Made by a program: the position numbers and the translations under genes. Below are positions 1 to 5,083 of a DNA stretch of 5,083 nucleotides, piece after piece; position 1 is the stretch's first letter; each line of letters opens with the position of its first letter. Under the pieces are notes generated by a model, which was not told the DNA's origin, did no database searches, and saw only the letters and a program-made list of their open reading frames with translations. The DNA comes from Pseudomonadota bacterium (GTDB taxonomy: Bacteria > Pseudomonadota > Alphaproteobacteria > Acetobacterales > Acetobacteraceae), in assembly GCA_021808985.1 (NCBI GenBank), contig JAKBAQ010000203.1, positions 1 through 5,083 on the forward strand, given 5' to 3'.

Positions 1-1013
1 CGCTCCAAAAACGCCGCCACCGCCACCTCATTGGCCGCATTCAGCACCGTCGGCGCCCCCGCGCCGGCCTCCAGCGCCGCGCGCGCCAGCCGCAGAGCGG
101 GAAAGCGCACCTCATCCGGCGCCGCGAATTCCAGCTTCATCACCGCCGCCAGATCCAGCCGCGGCGCCGCCGTGGCAATCCGCCGCGGCCAGGCCAGCGT
201 ATGGGCGATGGGAATGCGCATATCCGGCGAGCCAAGCTGCGCCAGCACCGAGCCATCAGCATAGCACACCATGCCATGAATCACCGATTGCGGATGCACC
301 AGAACCTCTATCTTCTCCGAAGTCAGCCCAAACAATCTCGCAGCCTCAATAACTTCCAGGCCCTTGTTCATCATCGTGGCGCTGTCGATGGAAATTTTCG
401 CGCCCATTGACCATACCGGATGGCGCAACGCCGCCTCCGGGGTAATCGCGCGCATATCCTCAAACCCATGGTTCCTGAACGGCCCGCCCGACGCGGTGAG
501 GATGATCTTGTCGATGGATTTCGCATTGCCATCGGCCATCGCCTGCATAATGGCGTTATGCTCCGAATCCACCGGCAGCAGCGTCGCCTTCGCCTCGGCC
601 ACGGCGCGCAGAAACACATCGCCGGCTGAAACCAGCGCCTCCTTGTTGGCGAAGGCGATCGTCCCGCCATGTTTCACCGCCGCCAGCGTCGGCTCCAGGC
701 CAATCACCCCCGTAATGGCTGACATCGTCCAGTCAACCGGCATCGCCGCCGCTTCCAGCACGGCCGCGCGCCCGCCCGCGCAGGCCAGGCCCGTGCCGGC
801 CAGCGCCAGCCGCAGCTCGCCCAGCAGCGTCTCTTCCGCTATCACCGTAACCTCCGGCCGGAACCGCCGCGCCTGCGCCGCCAGCAGCGCCACATTGCGC
901 CCGCCCACCAGCGCCCGCAGCTGATACCCATTCTGGTTTTCAGCTATAATATCAAGAGTTTGTGTGCCAACGCTCCCCGTGGAGCCCAACACTGACAAAA
1001 TCTTCACCCCCAT
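1..1013 (-). CDS. dxr: 1-deoxy-D-xylulose 5-phosphate reductoisomerase (3' end outside window)
   Basis: Cytoplasmic NADPH- and divalent-metal-dependent enzyme that rearranges and reduces DXP to 2-C-methyl-D-erythritol 4-phosphate, the first committed step of the non-mevalonate isoprenoid route and the target of fosmidomycin. The window holds 337 codons from ATG 1013 to the left edge, open throughout; about 50-60 C-terminal residues of the usual 385-400 are missing. Motifs: GSTGSVG (10-16) for NADPH; FANKEALVSAG with Lys124; PVDSEHNAI with Asp149 and Glu151 as metal ligands; TASGGPF with Ser175; HPVWSMGAKI with His198, Trp201 and Met203 in the mobile loop; MMNKGLE with Asn216, Lys217 and Glu220; then LVHPQSVIHGMV, GSPDMRIPIAHTLAWP and LNAANEVAVAAFL. 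Every catalytic residue known from E. coli has a counterpart. The segment between Glu151 and Ser175 is about 10 residues shorter than in E. coli. The gene overlaps cdsA by 10 nt and has its own GGAGG site. Confidence 0.97.
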   Translation of the reverse strand, partial: MGVKILSVLGSTGSVGTQTLDIIAENQNGYQLRALVGGRNVALLAAQARRFRPEVTVIAEETLLGELRLALAGTGLACAGGRAAVLEAAAMPVDWTMSAITGVIGLEPTLAAVKHGGTIAFANKEALVSAGDVFLRAVAEAKATLLPVDSEHNAIMQAMADGNAKSIDKIILTASGGPFRNHGFEDMRAITPEAALRHPVWSMGAKISIDSATMMNKGLEVIEAARLFGLTSEKIEVLVHPQSVIHGMVCYADGSVLAQLGSPDMRIPIAHTLAWPRRIATAAPRLDLAAVMKLEFAAPDEVRFPALRLARAALEAGAGAPTVLNAANEVAVAAFLE

Positions 1014-1807
1014 AACGGCAAGCCTCCATGGGCGCTGAGCGCCAATATCGCCGCCACCGGAGCGGCCGCCAAAAATCCATCCAACCTGTCAAACAACCCG
1101 CCATGCCCGGGAATTGTCCGTCCAGAATCCTTAACCCCGAGTTTGCGCTTTATCCAGCTTTCCAGCAAATCCCCGGCCTGGGCGAACAGGCTCAGCGCCA
1201 GCCCCGCCGGCAGCGCGGCCAGATCAAACCCATACCCCTCGCCCGCCAGCATGGTCGCGGCCAGCCCGCCAATCAGCAACCCCCCCACCGAGCCGCTCCA
1301 CGTCTTGCCCGGCGAGATCCTCGGCGCCAGCTTTTTCCCGCCCACCAGCCGCCCCACCAGATACGCGCCAATATCCGTGCTCCAGATCACGATAACCAGA
1401 AACATCGCATCATAAAGCCCATGCTGCGGCTGCAACCGCAGCCACAGCAGCGAGAGCGCGCCAACACCGGCATAGGGAATCCCCGCCGCGGCGAACCAGC
1501 CATCGCTCAGCCCCACCACGCCGGCGGCCAGCACCAGCACCGCGCCGCCATAGGCCAGCCCAAAATGCTCCAGCGCCAGCGCCGCCAGCAGCCCCGCCAC
1601 AATCAGCCACGTCCCTGCATCCCCCAGCCCCAGCGAGGCCAGCTTCGCCCACTCAAACCCCATCCCGGCGACGGTAACGGCGATAAACACCTCCCACGCC
1701 ACCCCGCCATGCCACAGGCACAGCAGCGCAATCGGCCCCAGCACCATGGCCGAGGCCAGCCGCACGCCAAAATCAGCCCAGCGGCCACCATTCTGCACTG
1801 GCGGCAT
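1004..1807 (-). CDS. cdsA: Phosphatidate cytidylyltransferase (CDP-diglyceride synthase)
   Basis: Inner-membrane enzyme that converts phosphatidic acid and CTP into CDP-diacylglycerol and pyrophosphate, the branch point to all phospholipids. From ATG 1807 the product has 267 residues, normal for the family. It is strongly hydrophobic, with about seven or eight membrane segments, for example near 13-32, 38-57, 67-82, 87-101, 110-125, 132-150, 174-189 and 244-259. The conserved catalytic part comprises WSTDIGAYLVGR (142-153), ISPGKTWSG (164-172), GDLLESWIKRKLGVKD (212-227), and GHGGLFDRLD (234-243). The last two blocks match the CdsA signature pattern S-x-[hydrophobic]-K-R-x4-K-D through H-G-G-x-x-D-R-x-D. 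The frame is open further upstream to an ATG at 1903, but that would add 32 unconserved residues inside uppS. The ATG one base after the uppS stop is therefore preferred. The 3' end overlaps dxr by 10 nt. Confidence 0.95.
   Translation of the reverse strand: MPPVQNGGRWADFGVRLASAMVLGPIALLCLWHGGVAWEVFIAVTVAGMGFEWAKLASLGLGDAGTWLIVAGLLAALALEHFGLAYGGAVLVLAAGVVGLSDGWFAAAGIPYAGVGALSLLWLRLQPQHGLYDAMFLVIVIWSTDIGAYLVGRLVGGKKLAPRISPGKTWSGSVGGLLIGGLAATMLAGEGYGFDLAALPAGLALSLFAQAGDLLESWIKRKLGVKDSGRTIPGHGGLFDRLDGFLAAAPVAAILALSAHGGLPLWG
1023..1027 (-). promoter_or_regulatory. Ribosome binding site of dxr inside cdsA
   Basis: GGAGG on the minus strand (1027-1023), formed by the Gly-Gly codons near the cdsA C-terminus, lies 9 nt before the dxr ATG at 1013. 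It supports this ATG, which falls within the last codons of cdsA, and gives dxr its own initiation site in addition to possible coupling. Confidence 0.8.
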
Positions 1808-1811
1808 CTCA
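1805..1811 (-). promoter_or_regulatory. uppS/cdsA stop-start junction (TGAGATG)
   Basis: The uppS TGA (1811-1809) is separated by a single G from the cdsA ATG (1807-1805). I see no convincing Shine-Dalgarno sequence in the preceding 20 bases, so re-initiation by the uppS ribosome is the simplest reading. This junction decides the cdsA start used here. Confidence 0.6.
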
Positions 1812-2519
1812 GGCCGGACGGGCGCCAAAGCGCCGCTCCCGCCTGGCGAACTCATCCAGCGCGGCGTCAAATTCCGCGCCCCCAAAATCCGGCCACAGCA
1901 CATCGGTGAACAGCAATTCCGAATAAGCCGTCTGCCACAGCAGAAAATTGGAAATCCGCAGCTCCCCGCTGGTGCGTATCAGCAGGTCAGGGTCGGGAAT
2001 ATCGCCGGTCGCCAGCAATGCGGCGAAATTCCGCTCATTCAGCGCCTCCGGCGCCATGCCCGCCGCAATCGCCCGGCGCGCCGCCGCCACAATATCCGCC
2101 CGCCCGCCATAAGAGAGCGCCATCACCAGCGTCAGCCGGTCATTCCCGGCTGTCCTCGCCTCCGCCGCCGCCAGCTCCTCGGTCAAATTCGGGCCAAAAC
2201 GCTCCCGCTCGCCGATAATCCGCAGCCTCACCCCCTGCGCGTGCATCTCGTTCAGCTCGCTGCGCAGATAATGCTTCAGCAAAAAGGTCAAATCCGCGAC
2301 CTCTCCAGGCGGGCGCTGCCAGTTCTCCGAGGAAAACGCGAACAGCGTGAGATAGCTCACCCCCCGCTCAATCGCCGCCTCCACAATCCGGCGGACAGCC
2401 TTCGCCCCCTCCCGGTGCCCCGCCACGCGCGGCAGCCCGCGCGCGCTCGCCCAGCGCCCATTGCCGTCCATGATAATCGCCACATGCGGCGGAACCGGGC
2501 GTGCTGGAAGATCCGGCAT
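1809..2519 (-). CDS. uppS: Undecaprenyl diphosphate synthase (cis-prenyltransferase)
   Basis: Adds eight isopentenyl diphosphates in cis to farnesyl diphosphate, giving C55 undecaprenyl diphosphate, the lipid carrier for peptidoglycan and other surface polymers; soluble enzyme working at the inner membrane face. The product has 236 residues (E. coli about 253). Seen in order: HVAIIMDGNGRWA (12-24) with catalytic Asp18; GHREGAKAVR (34-43); LTLFAFSSENW (57-67); ALSYGGRADI (134-143); and the diphosphate/Mg2+ signature DLLIRTSGELRISNFLLWQ (178-196), followed by TAYSELLF with Glu201 at the usual Mg2+-linked position. Start ATG overlaps the frr stop. The TGA stop is one base from the cdsA ATG. Tail residues after the last conserved block are Arg-rich (RRERRFGARPA). 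It supplies the carrier made from isoprenoid precursors whose first committed step is the dxr product in the same cluster. Confidence 0.97.
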   Translation of the reverse strand: MPDLPARPVPPHVAIIMDGNGRWASARGLPRVAGHREGAKAVRRIVEAAIERGVSYLTLFAFSSENWQRPPGEVADLTFLLKHYLRSELNEMHAQGVRLRIIGERERFGPNLTEELAAAEARTAGNDRLTLVMALSYGGRADIVAAARRAIAAGMAPEALNERNFAALLATGDIPDPDLLIRTSGELRISNFLLWQTAYSELLFTDVLWPDFGGAEFDAALDEFARRERRFGARPA

Positions 2520-2521
2520 CA
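2517..2521 (-). promoter_or_regulatory. frr/uppS stop-start overlap (TGATG)
   Basis: The frr stop TGA (2521-2519) and the uppS start ATG (2519-2517) share the A. The nearest Shine-Dalgarno-like string, AAGGA, ends 15 nt before the ATG, too far for normal use. Termination-reinitiation by the ribosome finishing frr is therefore the likely way uppS is translated. The overlap is seen; the coupling is inferred. Confidence 0.7.
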
Positions 2522-3085
2522 GACTTGCCGGATGTCCTTCTCTTTCTCCGCCAGGCTGGCATCCAGCCGCTTGATGTACTCATCCGTCAGCTTCTGAATC
2601 TGGTCCAGCCAGTCGCGCTCGTCGTCCTCGCTAATCTCGTGCTTCTTCTGCAGCGCCTTGGTCTGCTCCATGCCGTCGCGGCGCACGCCGCGCACCGCTA
2701 TGCGCGCATTTTCCGCATATTTGGCGGCCGTCTTGGCCAGCTCGTTGCGGCGCTCCTCGGTCAGCATCGGCAGCGGCACGCGCACCATCTGGCCATCTGG
2801 CTGCGGGTTCAGCCCCAGCCCGCAATCGCGGATGGCGGCCACCACGGAATTGACCATCGATCGGTCCCACACCTGCACGGTCAGCATGCGCGATTCCGGC
2901 ACCGCCACGGTCGCCACCTGGTTGATGGGCATCATCTGCCCATAGGCCTCAACCTTAATCGGGTCGAACAGCGCCGGGCTGGCGCGCCCGGTGCGCAACC
3001 CGCCAAACTCGCGCCGGAGCGCTTCCAGCGCGCCATCCATGCGGCGGGTCAGGTCAGTCTTGAGCGCGGAAATATCGGCGGGCAT
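2519..3085 (-). CDS. frr: Ribosome recycling factor (RRF)
   Basis: Cytoplasmic tRNA-mimicking protein that, with EF-G, splits the post-termination ribosome into subunits. The product has 188 residues (E. coli 185). Domain I, a three-helix bundle, is formed by about 1-30 and 105-188. Domain II lies between and begins after LRTGRASPALFDPIKVEAYG (30-49). Other conserved blocks are FDRSM-like WDRSM (73-77), GLGLNPQPDG (89-98), VPLPMLTEERR (103-113), the basic helix ARIAVRGVRRD (127-137) whose arginines contact 23S rRNA, and HEISEDDERD followed by QKLTDEYIK near the end. The start is fixed by AAGGA at 7 nt. The TGA stop shares one base with the uppS ATG (TGATG), so uppS translation is probably coupled to it. 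The protein is intact, with no odd features. Confidence 0.98.
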   Translation of the reverse strand: MPADISALKTDLTRRMDGALEALRREFGGLRTGRASPALFDPIKVEAYGQMMPINQVATVAVPESRMLTVQVWDRSMVNSVVAAIRDCGLGLNPQPDGQMVRVPLPMLTEERRNELAKTAAKYAENARIAVRGVRRDGMEQTKALQKKHEISEDDERDWLDQIQKLTDEYIKRLDASLAEKEKDIRQV

Positions 3086-3092
3086 GTCTCTG

Positions 3093-3098
3093 TCCTTA
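3093..3098 (-). promoter_or_regulatory. Ribosome binding site of frr, fused to the pyrH stop codon
   Basis: The minus strand reads TAAGGA. TAA is the pyrH stop, and AAGGA (3097-3093) lies 7 nt before the frr ATG at 3085. The arrangement matches the rpsB/tsf junction and supports the chosen frr start. Confidence 0.8.
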
Positions 3099-3824
3099 CA
3101 GGTTCGGTTCCACGATCCTGGTAAACAGCCCCTCGCCGCGCATCACCGCGGCAAAGGCTCCAGGCGCATGGATGTTGAAAACAATAATCGGCAGCTTGTT
3201 CTCGCGCGAGAGGCTGATGGCCGAGGCATCCATCACATTCAAATCGCGTGAAAGCACGTCCAGATATGTCAGCGTCTCAAAACGCTCGGCATTCCTCACC
3301 TTGCGCGGGTCGGCGGAATACACCCCATCCACCTGCGTGCCCTTCAGCAGCGCGTCGCATTTCATCTCGGCCGCGCGCAGCGCCGCCGCCGTGTCGGTGG
3401 TGAAGAACGGGTTGCCCGTCCCGGCCGCGAAAATAACCACCCTGCCCTTTTCCATATGCCGCTCAGCCCGGCGGCGGATATAAGGCTCGCAAACCGATGC
3501 CATGGGAATGGCCGACTGCACCCGCGTCGGCACATCCCGCTTTTCCAGCGCTGACTGCATGGCCAGCGCGTTCATCACGGTCGCCAGCATGCCCATATAA
3601 TCCGCCTGCGCGCGGTCCATGCCGCTGGCCGCCCCCGCCACGCCACGGAAGATATTGCCCCCGCCGATCACCAGCGAAACCTCCACCCCCATCGCCACCA
3701 CATCACCGATATCGGCGGCAATGGCGTTCACCGTGTCAGTATCCAGCCCGTACTCCCGCTTGCCCATCAGGGCCTCGCCGGAGACTTTGAGCAGCACACG
3801 CTTATATTGAGGAATCGAGGTCAT
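3096..3824 (-). CDS. pyrH: UMP kinase (uridylate kinase)
   Basis: Cytoplasmic, hexameric amino-acid-kinase-family enzyme that phosphorylates UMP to UDP with ATP, the first dedicated step from UMP to UTP/CTP; typically GTP-activated and UTP-inhibited. The product has 242 residues, the normal length. Visible in order: KRVLLKVSGEALMG (8-21) for phosphate binding; GGGNIFRG (54-61); DRAQADYMGMLATVMNAL (70-87), with Asp75 in the UMP-binding region; GTGNPFFTTDT (135-145), which contacts UMP; VDGVYSADPRK for ATP binding; and the C-terminal NKLPIIVFNI. The ATG at 3824 gives the expected N-terminus, but it lacks a clear Shine-Dalgarno sequence; only a weak GGA lies about 8 nt upstream. A four-codon frame (ATG at 3835) overlaps the start by ATGA. 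The gene begins 28 nt past the terminator tract and ends 10 nt before frr, so it appears to head the second transcription unit of the cluster. Confidence 0.97.
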   Translation of the reverse strand: MTSIPQYKRVLLKVSGEALMGKREYGLDTDTVNAIAADIGDVVAMGVEVSLVIGGGNIFRGVAGAASGMDRAQADYMGMLATVMNALAMQSALEKRDVPTRVQSAIPMASVCEPYIRRRAERHMEKGRVVIFAAGTGNPFFTTDTAAALRAAEMKCDALLKGTQVDGVYSADPRKVRNAERFETLTYLDVLSRDLNVMDASAISLSRENKLPIIVFNIHAPGAFAAVMRGEGLFTRIVEPNL

Positions 3825-3852
3825 GAGACATCCATAGAGGAGAGCGGCTTCT

Positions 3853-3893
3853 AAAGAAAAGAGGCGGTCCAGGCTAATTGCCCGAACCGCCCC
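3853..3893 (-). terminator. Factor-independent terminator between tsf and pyrH
   Basis: On the minus strand the 5' arm GGGGCGGTTCGGGC (3893-3880) pairs over all 14 positions with the 3' arm GCCTGGACCGCCTC (3874-3861). This gives 11 Watson-Crick and 3 G-U pairs, closing the 5-nt loop AATTA. TTTTCTTT (3860-3853) follows at once. This is the textbook layout of an intrinsic terminator and the AT-richest spot of the surrounding region. It should end most rpsB-tsf transcripts, with any read-through feeding pyrH and the lipid genes. The U-tract ends 28 bases before the pyrH ATG, leaving very little room for a promoter between them. A pyrH promoter would have to overlap the terminator or lie in tsf. 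Efficiency cannot be judged from sequence alone. Confidence 0.88.
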
Positions 3894-3906
3894 TGGTTAG
3901 TCCAGC

Positions 3907-3928
3907 CCGGGGTAAACTTAAACCCCGG
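3907..3928 (-). other. Small hairpin spanning the tsf stop codon
   Basis: On the minus strand the arms CCGGGGT and ACCCCGG form a perfect 7-bp GC-rich stem around the 8-nt loop TTAAGTTT. The tsf stop TAA (3920-3918) lies in the loop. No U-run follows, so alone it is not a terminator. Twelve bases separate it from the terminator downstream. It may act as a 3'-end stabiliser or be a chance product of the Ala-Gly-Val codons; the base pairing is seen, the role is not known. Confidence 0.5.
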
Positions 3929-4823
3929 CCGCCGCCGCGACTTCCGCCGCGAAATCCGTGGCTTCCTTCTCAATTCCCTCACCGAGATGGAAACGCACAA
4001 AGCGGGTGATCTTCGCGCCGGCCTTCTCGACCACCGCCTTCACCTTGCTCTCGCCGTCATGCACCCAAACCTGCTCAAGCAGCACCACATCCTCGTAGAA
4101 CTTCTTCACCCGGCCCTCGACCATCTTCTCGATGATGGCTTCCGGCTTGCCCGAGGCGCGTGCCTGGTCGGAGAGCACGTTCTTCTCGCGCTCCAGCGTC
4201 GCCGGGTCCACTTCGGCAATGCTCAGCGCATCCGGGCGGGTGGCGGCCACATGCATGCCAATCTGGCGGCCCAGCGTCTCAATCGCCTCATCCGCCTTGC
4301 CCGAAAGCCCGACGATCACGCCAATCTTGCCCAGCCCCGGCTTCAACGCGCCGTGGATATAAGCAGCGGCAACCCCACCCGGCACCTCGATGACAGCCAC
4401 GCGCCGCACGGTCATGTTCTCGCCGATGGTGGCCACCAGATGCACGATCTCTTCCGCCACCGTGCGGCCCGTGCCCGGATAAGCGGCGGCTTTCAGCGCC
4501 TCCACATCCTCGCCGGTCTCCAGCGCCAGCTTCGCCACGGTCTCCACGAAGGCCTGGAACGCCTCGTTGCGCGCCACGAAGTCGGTCTCGGCGTTGATCT
4601 CGACCATCGCCACCTTGCCCGGAGCCAAAGCGACGCCCACCAGCCCCTCGGAGGCCACGCGGCCAGACTTCTTGGCGGCGGCGGAGAGTCCCTTCTTGCG
4701 CAGCCAGTCGATCGCGCCCTGAATGTCGCCATCGCTCTCCACCAGCGCCTTCTTGCAATCCATCATGCCGGCGCCGGTCGTCTCGCGCAGGTCTTTCACC
4801 AGCGCCGCGGTAATTTCAGCCAT
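3918..4823 (-). CDS. tsf: Translation elongation factor Ts (EF-Ts)
   Basis: Cytoplasmic guanine-nucleotide exchange factor that releases GDP from EF-Tu so that it can rebind GTP and aminoacyl-tRNA. The product has 301 residues, a normal length for alphaproteobacteria (E. coli has 283). The N-terminal UBA-like module carries LRETTGAGMMDCKKAL at about 12-27. The core holds EINAETDFVARNE at 75-87; its Thr80-Asp81-Phe82-Val83 corresponds to the TDFV motif that inserts near the EF-Tu Mg2+/nucleotide site. The dimerisation/core region follows (GKIGVIVGL, then GMHVAA), and the C-terminal module contains KFYEDVVLLEQ. The ATG is preceded by AAGGAG at 7 nt spacing. The gene follows rpsB by 11 nt, presumably on the same transcript, and is followed by a strong terminator. 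The stop codon TAA sits in the loop of a small hairpin. Nothing is broken or unusual in the protein. Confidence 0.98.
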   Translation of the reverse strand: MAEITAALVKDLRETTGAGMMDCKKALVESDGDIQGAIDWLRKKGLSAAAKKSGRVASEGLVGVALAPGKVAMVEINAETDFVARNEAFQAFVETVAKLALETGEDVEALKAAAYPGTGRTVAEEIVHLVATIGENMTVRRVAVIEVPGGVAAAYIHGALKPGLGKIGVIVGLSGKADEAIETLGRQIGMHVAATRPDALSIAEVDPATLEREKNVLSDQARASGKPEAIIEKMVEGRVKKFYEDVVLLEQVWVHDGESKVKAVVEKAGAKITRFVRFHLGEGIEKEATDFAAEVAAAAGV

Positions 4824-4830
4824 GTTTTCG

Positions 4831-4837
4831 CTCCTTA
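4831..4837 (-). promoter_or_regulatory. Ribosome binding site of tsf, fused to the rpsB stop codon
   Basis: The minus strand reads TAAGGAG. TAA is the rpsB stop and AAGGAG (4836-4831) is a near-ideal Shine-Dalgarno sequence 7 nt ahead of the tsf ATG at 4823. It fixes the tsf start and places re-initiation directly at the point where S2 translation ends. Confidence 0.85.
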
Positions 4838-5083
4838 GGCTTGAACGGAAGACTCAATGGATTCCGGCAGCGCTTCCAGAATCGGCTCGGCGGCGGCGCC
4901 GAGATCAACCCCGGAAGACCCCAGCTCAGCGCTGATTCCATCCAGCACCGCGCCGGAGATCAGGTCGCAATACAACGTAATGGCGCGGATCGCGTCATCA
5001 TTGCCCGGAACCGGGAAGGTGACGCCCGACGGGTCAGAGTTGGAGTCCAGAATCGCGATGACCGGAATGCCCAGCTTGTTGGC
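4835..5083 (-). CDS. rpsB: 30S ribosomal protein S2, C-terminal part (5' end outside window)
   Basis: Structural protein of the small ribosomal subunit, needed for assembly of the 30S head/platform region and for S1 association in proteobacteria. Only the last 82 codons lie in the window; the frame runs open to the right edge and stops at TAA (4837-4835). The visible part has the family's C-terminal signature: ANKLGIPVIAILDSNSDP, followed by the PVPGNDDAIRAI stretch and LYCDLI. It ends in a tail of about 30 residues rich in Ala, Glu and Ser with several acidic positions (ends in PESIESSVQA), as is common in alphaproteobacterial S2. It is the upstream partner of tsf, 11 bases away, and this pairing is nearly universal in bacteria. 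The promoter and any S2-responsive leader would lie outside the window. Identification rests on motifs and synteny and is secure; the total length cannot be judged. Confidence 0.97.
   Translation of the reverse strand, partial: ANKLGIPVIAILDSNSDPSGVTFPVPGNDDAIRAITLYCDLISGAVLDGISAELGSSGVDLGAAAEPILEALPESIESSVQA

Noticed and set aside
364..924. Plus-strand open frame of 186 codons and a minus-strand frame (371-670) within dxr
   Set aside because: Both overlap the continuous, motif-complete Dxr frame on the minus strand. The sequences are Ala/Ser- or Arg-rich without any conserved block.
1808..1903. Longer cdsA beginning at ATG 1903
   Set aside because: It would add 32 residues read out of frame within the conserved end of uppS, with no hydrophobic or family-like content. 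The ATG one base after the uppS stop gives a normal-length CdsA.
1028..1909. Plus-strand open frame of 293 codons opposite cdsA
   Set aside because: The translation is a Gln/Arg/Pro/His-rich low-complexity string with no recognisable motif, exactly opposite a well-conserved CdsA. It is a GC-bias shadow of the antisense strand.
1746..2597. Plus-strand open frame of 283 codons opposite uppS
   Set aside because: Composition is dominated by Arg, Pro, Gln and His, no motifs are visible, and it crosses several real gene boundaries on the other strand. Shadow of uppS.
3825..3917. Possible small RNA or riboswitch in the tsf-pyrH gap
   Set aside because: The 93 bases are largely taken up by the terminator stem and part of the stop-codon hairpin. 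No aptamer-like conserved core is visible and no promoter is apparent.
4288..4758. Minus-strand frame of 156 codons inside tsf
   Set aside because: A Gly/Arg-rich out-of-frame translation on the same strand as EF-Ts; high-GC frame artefact, not a nested gene.
3987..4838. Plus-strand open frame of 283 codons opposite tsf
   Set aside because: His/Leu/Arg-rich antisense translation of the conserved EF-Ts; no motifs or binding site. Shadow.
1..5083. Mobile elements, CRISPR arrays, attachment sites, or an undescribed system
   Set aside because: I saw no repeats in array form, no transposase or integrase motifs, no tRNA genes, and no compositional break. All coding space is taken by seven well-known housekeeping genes.

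Overview
The window is a stretch of bacterial chromosome carrying a housekeeping gene cluster, all of it on the minus strand. In the direction of transcription (right to left) the order is rpsB (3' end only), tsf, pyrH, frr, uppS, cdsA, dxr (cut off by the left edge). The DNA is GC-rich with strong G/C preference at third codon positions. The order frr-uppS-cdsA-dxr, with dxr last, is the usual alphaproteobacterial arrangement; in E. coli dxr lies between frr and uppS. The protein sequences fit an alphaproteobacterium, possibly of the Rhodospirillales/Acetobacteraceae type, but that finer placement is only a guess.

Layout: 4835-5083 holds the last 82 codons of ribosomal protein S2. 3918-4823 is elongation factor Ts, 11 bases downstream. 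3825-3917 is the only real intergenic gap. It contains a strong factor-independent terminator (14-bp stem, 5-nt loop, U-rich tail), and a smaller hairpin straddles the tsf stop codon just before it. 3096-3824 is UMP kinase, then ribosome recycling factor (2519-3085), undecaprenyl diphosphate synthase (1809-2519), CDP-diglyceride synthase (1004-1807) and the first 337 codons of DXP reductoisomerase (1-1013). From pyrH onward the genes are separated by at most 10 bases or overlap: 10-nt gap, TGATG overlap, 1-nt gap, 10-nt overlap.

Functionally the cluster joins translation (S2, EF-Ts, RRF) and pyrimidine nucleotide supply (PyrH) to envelope lipid synthesis. Dxr makes the isoprenoid precursor MEP, UppS builds the C55 carrier for peptidoglycan, and CdsA makes CDP-diacylglycerol for phospholipids. 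The terminator suggests that rpsB-tsf and pyrH-frr-uppS-cdsA-dxr are at least partly separate transcription units.

I found no mobile element, CRISPR array, tRNA or rRNA, no foreign-looking segment, and no sign of an undescribed system. The plus-strand open frames are high-GC shadows of the conserved genes. The observations worth a second look concern regulation: the terminator, the pyrH leader without a clear ribosome binding site, and the tight translational coupling.
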